Shown piece after piece: positions 32,832 through 40,437 of a stretch of DNA of 64,000 nucleotides. Made by a program: the position numbers and the translations under genes. The notes below the pieces were generated by a model that was given only the letters and a program-made list of their open reading frames with translations, ran no database searches and was not told the origin of the DNA. The stretch spans positions 62,001 to 126,000 of the forward strand of contig JAFDWH010000013.1 of the NCBI GenBank assembly GCA_018268595.1. Direction: 5' to 3'. Within the stretch, counting starts at the first letter, position 1; each line of letters begins with the position of its first letter. Origin of the DNA: Actinomycetota bacterium (GTDB lineage Bacteria; Actinomycetota; Thermoleophilia; Solirubrobacterales; Solirubrobacteraceae).

Positions 32832-33109
32832 GGCCGCCCCTCCTGCCGCCGCAGCGCCCGCCCGCGCGCGGCGATCGCGTCAGCGTCCCAGCCGAGCGGG
32901 ACGGCGTTGGCGGGGTCCTCGTAGCGGCCCATCGCGACGAGCCCGTTGGCGAGCTGGTCGAGCGTGTGGACGCGGCCCAGCAGGCGCCGCCCGCGCGGGC
33001 GGCGCTCGAGCGCGACGAGCAGCCGCAGCCCGGAGCGCTGCGGTTGCGGCGCGGCGTCGACGAAGCGGTCGACGCTCTCGCGCGCGACGTCCGGGATCGC
33101 GCGGCTCAC
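32828..33109 (-). CDS. small unknown protein between GntR and GMC genes
   Basis: A 93-residue soluble protein starts at a GTG overlapping the GntR stop by 4 nt and ends overlapping the GMC start by 4 nt, which fixes its reading frame well. The sequence (DVARESVDRFVDAAPQPQ, GRYEDPANAVPLGWD) gives no clear family. Its position next to a GMC enzyme recalls the small subunits of gluconate-dehydrogenase-like enzymes, but the match is not strong enough to name it. Confidence 0.7.
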   Translation of the reverse strand: MSRAIPDVARESVDRFVDAAPQPQRSGLRLLVALERRPRGRRLLGRVHTLDQLANGLVAMGRYEDPANAVPLGWDADAIAARGRALRRQEGRP

Positions 33110-33801
33110 GCCGGCGGGTCCCCCACCATCGCCTGCTCCTGCGCCCGCGCCAGCTCGCCGATCGCGTGCGCCGCCGCGTCGCCGTCGCCGGCGCGGATCG
33201 CCGCGGCCGCCTGCAGGTACGTCGGCGCCCACGCGTCGCGGTGGGCGACGATCCCGCCGAACGCGCCGATCCGCGGCAGGTACAGCTCGCGGACCGAGTT
33301 CATGATGAGCTGGAAGACGATGTTGCCGGCGGCGTCGACGACGGCGGCCATGAAGCGCCAGTCGGCCAGCAGCGCGCCATGGTCGTCGCCGGCGCTCGCG
33401 ACCGCGCCGGCCAGCTCGGCGAGCTCGTCCGCCTGCGCCGCGCTCGCACGCTGCGCCGCCAGCCGCGCCGCCTCGCTCAGCAGCAGCCGGCGCGCCTCGA
33501 ACAGCGAGCGCACGACGTCGCGATCGACGCTTGTCAGCAGCGCGAGCGCGTCGAGCCCGCCCGAGCGGCGCCAGTCGCGCACGCGCATCGCGTCGCCGTG
33601 GCGGACCTCGACGAGGCGCAGCTGCTCGAGCCGCTTGATCGCCTCGCGGACGGTCGCGATGTTGACGCCGAGGTCGGCCGCGAGCGCCCGCTGCGTCGGC
33701 AGCCGCTCGCCGGGCTCGTAGCGCCCGGACAGGATCGCCTCGCACAGCCGCCCGAACACCTGGTCCGGGACCGACGCGCGCGACAGGGACTGCTCAGCCA
33801 T
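33106..33801 (-). CDS. GntR/FadR-family transcriptional regulator
   Basis: The 231-residue protein has an N-terminal winged helix (GRYEPGERLPTQRALAADLGV, then ATVREAIKRLEQLRLVE) and an FCD-type helical ligand domain (about 90-220) with the D/H-containing helices of the FadR subfamily. It likely controls its own operon (small gene, GMC oxidoreductase, small gene) in response to a carboxylate or lipid. TGTTC-N-GAACA lies 18 bp before its ATG and could be its operator. It is divergent from the Fic gene across an 87-96 bp region. Confidence 0.9.
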   Translation of the reverse strand: MAEQSLSRASVPDQVFGRLCEAILSGRYEPGERLPTQRALAADLGVNIATVREAIKRLEQLRLVEVRHGDAMRVRDWRRSGGLDALALLTSVDRDVVRSLFEARRLLLSEAARLAAQRASAAQADELAELAGAVASAGDDHGALLADWRFMAAVVDAAGNIVFQLIMNSVRELYLPRIGAFGGIVAHRDAWAPTYLQAAAAIRAGDGDAAAHAIGELARAQEQAMVGDPPA

Positions 33802-33818
33802 CCGCCGCAGTGTATCGG

Positions 33819-33829
33819 TGTTCGGAACA
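33819..33829. promoter_or_regulatory. inverted repeat TGTTC-G-GAACA before the GntR gene
   Basis: Five-base perfect arms around one base, 18 bp upstream of the GntR start; a plausible autoregulatory site. Confidence 0.4.
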
Positions 33830-33842
33830 ATACATAGATCTT

Positions 33843-33860
33843 TACACGATATATCGTGTA
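33843..33860. promoter_or_regulatory. 18-bp perfect palindrome in the GntR-Fic intergenic region
   Basis: TACACGATATATCGTGTA is fully self-complementary. It lies between the divergent GntR and Fic genes and is a strong candidate binding site for one of their regulators. Confidence 0.65.
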
Positions 33861-33884
33861 GACGACTAGACGATCAGTCGTCTA
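33859..33884. promoter_or_regulatory. 26-bp inverted repeat overlapping the Fic promoter
   Basis: TAGACGACT and AGTCGTCTA (9-bp perfect arms, 8-bp spacer) overlap the preceding palindrome by 2 bp and the likely Fic -10 (TACCCT, 33883-33888). Confidence 0.6.
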
Positions 33885-33897
33885 CCCTGTGCGCACG

Positions 33898-34974
33898 ATG
33901 CTCTTCTCGACCCCCGACCTCGACGACGTCACCGCCGGCGATCTCGAGGAGCTCGACGGGCTGCGGGCACGCCTCATACGCGAGACGCATCGGCCCGCGC
34001 CCTGGATGGGAACGCTGCGGCGCCTCGTCAAGGCGACGACGATCGCGCAATCGACCGGCATCGAGGGCTTCCACGTGAGCGATGACGAGGCGCTCTCGCT
34101 CGTCACGGGCTCGGCTCGCGCCGGCGCCGGGGAGACCGCCCAGCAGGCGGTCGAGTGCTACGCGCGGGCGATGAACCACGTCGCCGTCCTGGCGCGCGAC
34201 CCTGGCTTCCGCTGGCTCGACCGCGTGATCCTCGACCTCCATTACGACGCCTGCTCCTTCCAGCGAGACCAGGATCCGGGCATGTGGCGGACGACGCCGG
34301 TCGCGGTCGTGGACGGTCGCGGGCGGATCGTCTACCAGGCGCCTCCGGCCGGCGAGGTGCCGGAGCTGATGCACGCGGTGGTGGAGTGGCTCGACCAAGG
34401 CGATCTGGACGCGCACGTCGTGGTGCGTGCGGCGATGGCGCATCTCCACGTCGTGTCGGTCCATCCGTTTCGCGACGGCAACGGCCGCGTGTCGCGGATC
34501 GTGCAGTCGCTCGTGCTGGCACGCGACGGTCTCCTGACGCCCGAGTTTGCGTCGATCGAGGAGTACCTCGGCGAGCACACGCCCGCGTACTACGAGCACC
34601 TGCAACGCGCCCACGGCCGCACGTACGACCCGCGACGCGACGCCGGCGGATGGGTGAGGTTCTGCGTCCGCGCACATCTCGACCAGGCGCGGCGTCGCCT
34701 CGCGCAGGTGCAGGAGGCCGCGACGCGCTGGGAGCAGCTCGAGCGGTTGGCCGACGATCGCGCCTGGCCCGACCGCTTCGTCATCGGGCTCGAGCAGGCC
34801 CTCTTCGGCGCCTGCGACCGCGCGAGCTACGCGCGCGAAGCCGACGTGTCCGCCGCCACTGCGAGCTCCGACCTGCGGCGCATGGTCGAGGCGGGCCTGC
34901 TCGTCCAGAGCGGTCAGGGACCGGCCACCCGCTACACGCCCTCCGACACGCTGCGCGCGGCGGTCGCGGACTGA
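33898..34974 (+). CDS. Fic-domain AMP-transferase with C-terminal winged helix
   Basis: This 358-residue protein has a Fic core with the intact active-site motif HPFRDGNGR (189-197; catalytic His, NTP-binding loop). An N-terminal S-TGI-E-G element (52-57) fits the class II self-inhibitory motif (S/T)xxxE(G/N). The C-terminal 70 residues (ASYAREADVSAATASSDLRRM) form a winged-helix DNA-binding domain, so it may bind its own promoter. Fic enzymes transfer AMP, or other groups, to protein hydroxyls; the target is unknown. ATG 33898, 9 nt after TACCCT, suggests a leaderless message; GTG 33889 is an alternative. No separate antitoxin gene is seen. Confidence 0.88.
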   Translation: MLFSTPDLDDVTAGDLEELDGLRARLIRETHRPAPWMGTLRRLVKATTIAQSTGIEGFHVSDDEALSLVTGSARAGAGETAQQAVECYARAMNHVAVLARDPGFRWLDRVILDLHYDACSFQRDQDPGMWRTTPVAVVDGRGRIVYQAPPAGEVPELMHAVVEWLDQGDLDAHVVVRAAMAHLHVVSVHPFRDGNGRVSRIVQSLVLARDGLLTPEFASIEEYLGEHTPAYYEHLQRAHGRTYDPRRDAGGWVRFCVRAHLDQARRRLAQVQEAATRWEQLERLADDRAWPDRFVIGLEQALFGACDRASYAREADVSAATASSDLRRMVEAGLLVQSGQGPATRYTPSDTLRAAVAD

Positions 34975-34999
34975 GCCGGACCGCCGCGCGGATGGCGCG

Positions 35000-37168
35000 C
35001 TACTCCGCCTCCGCCGCCGGCTGCGCGCCGGCCGGCACGCCCTCGTGCGCGTGCGACGGGCGCACGCGCAGGAGGCGCGCGAGCCAGTCGGGCAGCCACC
35101 AGTTGGCCTTGCCGAACAGCGACACGGCGGCGGGCACGAGCAGCGCGCGGATGACCGTCGCGTCGAGCAGGATGCCGGCCGCCAGCCCGGTCGCCAGCAC
35201 CTTCACCTGCGTGCCCGGGCTCGACGCGAGCGACATGAACGCGAGGAACAAGATCAGCGCGGCGCTCGTCACGAGCCGGCCGGTGCGGCCGATCCCGCGC
35301 ACGACCGCCTCGTTCGTGTCGCCGGTGTTGTCGTACTCCTCGCGCACGCGCGAGAGGATGAAGACCTCGTAGTCCATCGAGAGGCCGAACAGGAACGCGA
35401 ACGCCATCAGCGGGATCCACGACTCGAGCGAGCCGGACGCCGGGATCCCCCAGATCGCGTCGGACCCGTAGCCCTCCTGCCACACCAGCACCAGCACGCC
35501 CCACGCGGCGGCGACGCTGAGCACATTGAGGATCACCGCCTTGGCCGGCAGCAGCACCGAGCGGAACGCCCGCGCGAGCAGCAGGAAGGTGACGATGCCG
35601 ACCAGCGCGAGCATGAGCGGGAAGTTGCCGTAGACGGCGTCGATGAAGTCCTTGTTCTGCGACGGCTGACCGCCCACGACGACCGCGCCGCCCTGGGCGT
35701 GCGCGGCGGCGCGCACGTCGTCGACCGTCCCGCGCCACGTGCCCGACGAGCCGTCCTCGACCGGGAACGCCAGCACGATCGCGCTGCCGTGCTGACGCCA
35801 GGCGGGATCGCTCGGCGCGGTCGCGCCGGAGATCCCGTCGACGCCCGCGAGCGCATGCGCGACGCGCTCCGGCTGCGTCCCTCTCACCAGCACCTCGTTC
35901 GGCACGAGCGCCCCGCCGCCGATGCCGGAGCTCTCCAGCGCGGCGAGCCCGACCTTCGCGTCGCCCTGCTTGGCGAGCGTGTCGAGGTCGGCCAGGCCCG
36001 GGTGCATGACGGTCGCGGCGGCGACGAGCGCGCCCAGCACCAGCAGCGCGACGCCGGCGGCGACCACGCGGTGCTTCACGACGCCCGTCGCCCAGCGCGT
36101 CCAGAAGCGCGACGCCTGGTCGTCGGTGCGCTTGTGCGGCCAGTCGAGCCGTCTGCCGGCCGAGTGCAGCACGACCGGCAGCAGCGTCAGCGCGACCGCG
36201 ACGCTCATCACCGGGATCAGCAGCCCGCCGTAGCCGACCGAGCGCAGGAACGGCAGCGGCAGCGCGACGAGCGCGAACAGGCCGATCGCGACCGTCGTGC
36301 CGGAGAACGCGACCGCGCGGCCGGCCGTCTCCATCGCGCGCACGATCGCCTCGTCGCCCTCGCGCCCGTGCGCCCGCTCCTCGCGCCAGCGCATCGAGAT
36401 CAGCAGCGAGAAGTCGATCGCGACGCCGAGCCCGACGAGCGCGATCAGGAACTGCACGATCGGCGAGACGCCGGTGATGTGCGTGAGCCCGTAGACCGCC
36501 AGGAACGACGTGAGGATCGCCGGCACCGCCATCAGCAGCGGCACGAACGCGAGCAGCGAGCCGAACACGAAGCCGAGCACGACGAGCGCGCCGAGGCCGC
36601 CGAGCAGCGCCTCGAGCAGCACGCCCGGGCCGTTCGAGTCGCCGCTCTGCGCGTTGAGCGCGTCGAAGCCGGTGAGGTGGACGGGCGCGCCGCCGACCGT
36701 GATGCCGCGCAGCGCGGCACGCGCGGCTCTCTCCGCTCTCGGGTTGTCGCCGAACGGCTGGTTGCGGTCCGGCACTGGGAACGCGACCGCGAACGCGGTG
36801 CGCCCGTCTCTGGAGACGAACGCGGTCTCGCCGGTCGAGCCGTAGCCGGTCACGCGGGCGCCGGGCAGCGCCGCGCGCAGCTTGTCCTCGACGCCGCGCA
36901 GCTCGGCGCGCACGGCGGCCGTGCGGACCGTTCTGCCGGCCGGCAGCTGCACGACCGGCACGAGCGGCGCGGCGTTGCCGCCGGTGCCTCTGTAGAGCTT
37001 CTGGATCTGGACGTTGGCCTCCCAGCCCTCACGGCCGGGGACGGAGAACTTCTGGTTCATCGCTCTGCCGGCCGGGCCGGCGGCGGCCCCGCCGACGACG
37101 GTGAGCACGAGCCAGAAGGCGACGACGAGCTTGCGGTGGGCGAGGACCCAGCGAGTGAGAGCGGTCAT
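35000..37168 (-). CDS. MMPL/RND family exporter 2
   Basis: A 722-residue MMPL-type pump with about twelve helices. An N-terminal anchor (LVVAFWLVLTVVGG) leads to an external domain, then helices with GVAIDFSLLISMRWREE. The repeat half has FGLSMDYEVFILSRVREEYD, and a charged cytoplasmic tail follows. Lipid or drug export is likely. The ATG start abuts a divergent MarR gene and an ATTCGT-N7-ACGAAT site, so expression is probably repressed by that MarR protein. It shares topology with exporter 1 but is not a recent duplicate. Confidence 0.9.
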   Translation of the reverse strand: MTALTRWVLAHRKLVVAFWLVLTVVGGAAAGPAGRAMNQKFSVPGREGWEANVQIQKLYRGTGGNAAPLVPVVQLPAGRTVRTAAVRAELRGVEDKLRAALPGARVTGYGSTGETAFVSRDGRTAFAVAFPVPDRNQPFGDNPRAERAARAALRGITVGGAPVHLTGFDALNAQSGDSNGPGVLLEALLGGLGALVVLGFVFGSLLAFVPLLMAVPAILTSFLAVYGLTHITGVSPIVQFLIALVGLGVAIDFSLLISMRWREERAHGREGDEAIVRAMETAGRAVAFSGTTVAIGLFALVALPLPFLRSVGYGGLLIPVMSVAVALTLLPVVLHSAGRRLDWPHKRTDDQASRFWTRWATGVVKHRVVAAGVALLVLGALVAAATVMHPGLADLDTLAKQGDAKVGLAALESSGIGGGALVPNEVLVRGTQPERVAHALAGVDGISGATAPSDPAWRQHGSAIVLAFPVEDGSSGTWRGTVDDVRAAAHAQGGAVVVGGQPSQNKDFIDAVYGNFPLMLALVGIVTFLLLARAFRSVLLPAKAVILNVLSVAAAWGVLVLVWQEGYGSDAIWGIPASGSLESWIPLMAFAFLFGLSMDYEVFILSRVREEYDNTGDTNEAVVRGIGRTGRLVTSAALILFLAFMSLASSPGTQVKVLATGLAAGILLDATVIRALLVPAAVSLFGKANWWLPDWLARLLRVRPSHAHEGVPAGAQPAAEAE

Positions 37169-37170
37169 GG

Positions 37171-37189
37171 ATTCGTTTGTATCACGAAT
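37171..37189. promoter_or_regulatory. ATTCGT-N7-ACGAAT operator between exporter 2 and MarR
   Basis: Six-base perfect arms, 2 bp from the exporter ATG and 31 bp from the MarR ATG, in the 51-bp divergent region; a likely MarR-binding site. Confidence 0.6.
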
Positions 37190-37219
37190 GAATCGCTTCG
37201 CGTAGCATTTGTGTTACCG

Positions 37220-37666
37220 ATGACGATGGTCGACGGGGAGAGACCGCCGCAGCAGCTCGCGCAGTACTCGGGCTTCCTGCTCAACTGGGTGGCAGCCCGC
37301 TCGCGCCTGCGCTTCGCCACGGCGCTGGCCGAGATCGACCTGCACCCGCGGGAGTTTGCTGCCCTCAACATCGTCGCCGCGAAACCTGGGCTGACGCAGC
37401 ACGAGCTGGCCGCCGCCGCGGAGATCGACGCCAGCACGCTCGTCGCGACGCTCGACGCGCTCGAGCAGCACGGGCTCGCCGAGCGCCGCGTCATGCCGCA
37501 GGACCGCCGCAAGCGCGCGATCCACCTCACGCCCGCGGGCGAGGCGGCGCTCAGACGCGGGCGCGCGCTCGCCAAGCGGCTCGGCGACGAGCTGTTCGGC
37601 ACGCTCAGCGCCGACGAGCGCCGGCAGTTCGAGCTGCTGCTGCGCAAGCTCGCCGGCGTCGGCTGA
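37220..37666 (+). CDS. MarR-family transcriptional regulator
   Basis: This 148-residue protein has the MarR fold: a dimerisation helix, HPREFAALNIVAAKPGLTQHELA, recognition helix region DASTLVATLDALEQHGLAERR, and the wing with the diagnostic DRRKRAIHLTPAGEAAL. It is divergent to exporter 2 and probably represses it until bound by an exporter substrate. ATG 37220 or 37226 are both possible; TAGCAT 11 nt upstream suggests little or no leader. Confidence 0.88.
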   Translation: MTMVDGERPPQQLAQYSGFLLNWVAARSRLRFATALAEIDLHPREFAALNIVAAKPGLTQHELAAAAEIDASTLVATLDALEQHGLAERRVMPQDRRKRAIHLTPAGEAALRRGRALAKRLGDELFGTLSADERRQFELLLRKLAGVG

Positions 37667-37672
37667 CGCCGC

Positions 37673-38797
37673 TCAGCGCCGCAGCACGTCGACGACGCGC
37701 AGCGCGTCGGTCGGCGACAGCATGCCGGCGATGCGCCCGTCCTCGCGCACGAGCGTGCGCCGCAGCGGCGCGCTCAGCAGCTCGCTCAGGTGCTCGACGA
37801 GCGGCGCGTCGGCGTCGAGCACGCGCACCCGCGCGACCGGCACCATCGCCTCCGTCACGAGATGCCGCGCGCGCTCGGCGCGCGGCACGCGCTGCGCGTC
37901 GCGGAACGAGATCAGCCCGACGATCGCGGACCCGTTGCCGGCGACCGGGCCGCCGGACACGACCGGGTAGACGGTGTGGCGCGTGCGCACGACGTCGTCC
38001 TCGAGGAAGCGCTCCAGCGTCGTGCCGTCCGGCACGACGTCCAGCTCGCGGATCGTCACGTCGCCGATCCGCAGGTGCGCGAGGCGGCCCTGCGGCGCGG
38101 CCAGCTCCTCCTGCGCCGCGGCGTTCGTCAGGAACCAGCCGATCAGCGCGAACCAGATCCCGCCGAGGTAGCCGAACAGCGCCATCACGATGCCGGCGCC
38201 GATCAGCACGCGCCCGAACGCGCGTCCGATCGCGCTCGCCGTGCGCGTCGCCTCGCCGAGGTCGCCGCGGCGCGCCCACAACAGCGCGCGCAGCACACGG
38301 CCGCCGTCGAGCGGCAGCGCCGGCAGCAGGTTGAAGGCGAGCAGCGCGAGGTTCACGTAGCCGAGCCAGAAGACGACGCCGTCGACCGCGCTCGGCAGCG
38401 GCACGGCGAGCGCGAACGCGAGCAGCGCGCCGCCGATCGCGAGCGACACGAGCGGACCGGCGAGCGCGATCCGCAGCTCCGCGCGCGCGGACGGGAAGCG
38501 CCCGCCGCCGAAGCGCGCGACGCCGCCCAGCAGCCACAGCGTGATGCCGTCGATCTGCATCCCCTCGCGCCGCGCGACGAGCGCGTGGCCCAGCTCGTGC
38601 AGGCCGAGCGAGAGGAACAGCAGCAGCGCCGCGACGACCGCCATCGCCGCGTACGTGCCGTTGCCATGGCCGGGGTTCGTGTCGGGGAAGACACCGGCCG
38701 CGAGCGACCACACGACCAGCGCGACGATGAACAGCCAGCTCCAGTGGGCCTCGACGTCGATGCCGGCGACCCGCGCGATGCGGATCGAGCCGCGCAT
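37673..38797 (-). CDS. site-2-protease-like zinc metallopeptidase with CBS domains
   Basis: This 374-residue intramembrane protease of the M50/SpoIVFB type has six or so helices, the zinc-binding HELGH motif (67-71), and the second-half ligand motif FNLLPALPLDGG (155-166) with Asp164. A C-terminal region of about 130 residues resembles paired CBS domains (VYPVVSGG, IVGLISFRD, TLVREDGRIAGMLS). It would cleave membrane-bound regulatory proteins such as anti-sigma factors. ATG 38797 follows the stop of the small Thr/Arg-rich gene by two bases, so they are co-transcribed. Confidence 0.88.
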   Translation of the reverse strand: MRGSIRIARVAGIDVEAHWSWLFIVALVVWSLAAGVFPDTNPGHGNGTYAAMAVVAALLLFLSLGLHELGHALVARREGMQIDGITLWLLGGVARFGGGRFPSARAELRIALAGPLVSLAIGGALLAFALAVPLPSAVDGVVFWLGYVNLALLAFNLLPALPLDGGRVLRALLWARRGDLGEATRTASAIGRAFGRVLIGAGIVMALFGYLGGIWFALIGWFLTNAAAQEELAAPQGRLAHLRIGDVTIRELDVVPDGTTLERFLEDDVVRTRHTVYPVVSGGPVAGNGSAIVGLISFRDAQRVPRAERARHLVTEAMVPVARVRVLDADAPLVEHLSELLSAPLRRTLVREDGRIAGMLSPTDALRVVDVLRR

Positions 38798-38799
38798 CG

Positions 38800-39093
38800 C
38801 TAGCGGCCGGCGGCGCCGGCGGTCCCGCGGTGGTGGAGGCGCCGCTCGAGCTCGGCGAGCTCGCGGCCGAAGTCCTCGATCGCCGCGCGCAGCGGACGCG
38901 GCGCGCCGCCGGTCGTGTCGCGCGCCTCGGCGCGGTCGCGCAGCGCGCGGATCACCTGGCGCACGCGCACGGCGCGCTGCTCGAGGCGGTCGCGCTCGAG
39001 CTGGTAGCCGAGCGTGCGGGTGGTGGTGCGGGTGGTGGTGCGAGTGGCGGTGCGGGTGGCCGAAGCTGCGACCGACGGGGTCAGGGTCTCCAT
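38800..39093 (-). CDS. small Thr/Arg-repeat protein upstream of the site-2 protease
   Basis: This 97-residue protein begins with TRTATRTTTRTTTRT, encoded by four 12-bp tandem repeats, followed by an alpha-helical, likely coiled-coil section (ERDRLEQRAVRVRQVIRAL, then DFGRELAELERRLHHR). No family is recognised. Its two-base spacing to the protease gene suggests a shared function, perhaps as regulator or substrate, but that is only context. Confidence 0.65.
   Translation of the reverse strand: METLTPSVAASATRTATRTTTRTTTRTLGYQLERDRLEQRAVRVRQVIRALRDRAEARDTTGGAPRPLRAAIEDFGRELAELERRLHHRGTAGAAGR
39014..39061. repeat. four 12-bp tandem repeats coding TRT(T/A)
   Basis: GTGCGGGTGGTG and close variants occur four times in a row within the 5' end of the 38800-39093 gene; the copy number could vary between strains. 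Confidence 0.85.
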
Positions 39094-39181
39094 GCGTCCA
39101 TCCTCCCCGCAACGGGCTATTTCATGCCTCCGTACTCCTCCGCAGTCCGGTCGTCCTGCGCTACCGATCTGGCATCCGCGA

Positions 39182-40360
39182 TCAGCCTAGGAGCGGCACC
39201 GCGCCGACGGCCGGCGAGCGCCCGCGCGGCAGGCCATGCGCACGCAGCGCGCGCCGCCGCTTGACGCGTCGCCAGACGCCGAAGATCACCAGCGGCGGGG
39301 CGAGCAGCGGCCGCAGCTCACGCGCCATCGGTGCCGTCAGCCCGCGCGCGCGAGCGTTCCCGGGCTCGATCGCCGACAGGTAGAACGCGACCGCGCCGAC
39401 GACGATCGTCAAGTGGTGTCCCGCGCCGGGCAGCAGCGACGCCGCCGCCACCGCGTCGCGCGCGAGCCGCGCGAGCCGCTGCGCAACCTCGGCGTCGGCG
39501 GCGTAGTAGCCGAGGAACGCGTGGCCGCCGTCGCGCGCGTCGGCGTCGGCGTCGATCAAGCTGTCGAGCAGCGTCGTCAGCGCGCACGTCGCCAGGTAGG
39601 CGTCGGCCACGCGGACGGCGAGGGCGGAGCTCGCCGCCGGGTCGGCCGCGAGCGCGATCAGCGCGTGCGCGGCGAGCACGGACGCGGCCGCGGCGGCGGC
39701 GACCTCCAGCCAGCGCATCGCGCCGGCCTCCGGCTGAGCGCTCGCCCACGCGCGCAGCTGCCCGGCGCCGAGCTGCGCGACGGCGTGCGTGCGCGTCTGC
39801 GCCTCACCGCAGCGGGCGAGCACCTCGGCGATCGCGGGCGCGACGACCTGCGCCGCCGGCAGTGACCACATGGCATAGCGGCACGTCGTCACGAGCGCGG
39901 CCAGGTAGCCGCCGTCGTCGTGCTGCGGATGGTGGCGGTAGTAGTCCGCGAGCGGGCCGCAGCAGGCGGTAGCGTCGGCGAACGCGCGGTAGAGCTGGCG
40001 CCCGTTCGCGAGCGGGCGGCGGGCGGGTTGCTCGGTCAGCCCGTCGAGATAGTCGTACATCACCTCGAGCGCGACGATCGCCGCGACCGCGGTGCGTCGG
40101 CGCGCGCGCGGGACGCGCGTCGCGAGCGTCGCGGCGACCTCCGTGTTGAAGCGCTCCTCGCGCAGCTTCGCGACCGCCTGCTCACGCAGCGTCGCGTCGG
40201 GGATTTCCTGCGCGCGGCGATCCCATTTGGCCAGCTCCCGCCGGACGCCGGGGAAGACGCTCGGCCAGTAGCGCACGTTGGCGCGCAGGAGCGCGAGCTT
40301 AGCCGCTGCGGACCAGGGTGCGAGCGCACGCGGGGCACCGACCCATGCCTGCCCAGCCAT
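39182..40360 (-). CDS. DUF2600 protein (YtpB/tetraprenyl-beta-curcumene synthase-like)
   Basis: The 392-residue helical protein fits DUF2600. Near the N-terminus it has RYWPSVFPGVRRELAKW, IPDATLREQA and the aspartate motif YDYLDGLTE (102-110); later LLDSLIDADADARDGG offers a second acidic cluster. In Bacillus the family founder YtpB cyclises tetraprenyl diphosphate to beta-curcumene terpenes, so this may be a class IB terpene synthase, but its product here is unknown. A TATAAA-type promoter and an inverted repeat lie upstream. No prenyltransferase is adjacent. Confidence 0.82.
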   Translation of the reverse strand: MAGQAWVGAPRALAPWSAAAKLALLRANVRYWPSVFPGVRRELAKWDRRAQEIPDATLREQAVAKLREERFNTEVAATLATRVPRARRRTAVAAIVALEVMYDYLDGLTEQPARRPLANGRQLYRAFADATACCGPLADYYRHHPQHDDGGYLAALVTTCRYAMWSLPAAQVVAPAIAEVLARCGEAQTRTHAVAQLGAGQLRAWASAQPEAGAMRWLEVAAAAAASVLAAHALIALAADPAASSALAVRVADAYLATCALTTLLDSLIDADADARDGGHAFLGYYAADAEVAQRLARLARDAVAAASLLPGAGHHLTIVVGAVAFYLSAIEPGNARARGLTAPMARELRPLLAPPLVIFGVWRRVKRRRALRAHGLPRGRSPAVGAVPLLG

Positions 40361-40397
40361 GATGCCATGGTGCCTGACTCCACTTTATAGAGCCATC

Positions 40398-40419
40398 GTT
40401 GTCTCTTGAATTAGACAAC
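40398..40419. promoter_or_regulatory. inverted repeat GTTGTCT-N8-AGACAAC upstream of the DUF2600 gene
   Basis: Seven-base perfect arms in a short AT-rich stretch between the ABC permease stop and the DUF2600 start. On the minus strand a TATAAA -10-like box lies between it and the gene. It could be an operator or a permease terminator. Confidence 0.4.
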
Positions 40420-40437
40420 TAAGAGACGGGAACGGCG

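Noticed and set aside
39014-39061. CRISPR-like repeat array
   Set aside because: The 12-bp units are directly adjacent with no spacers and encode Thr-Arg repeats in an open gene.
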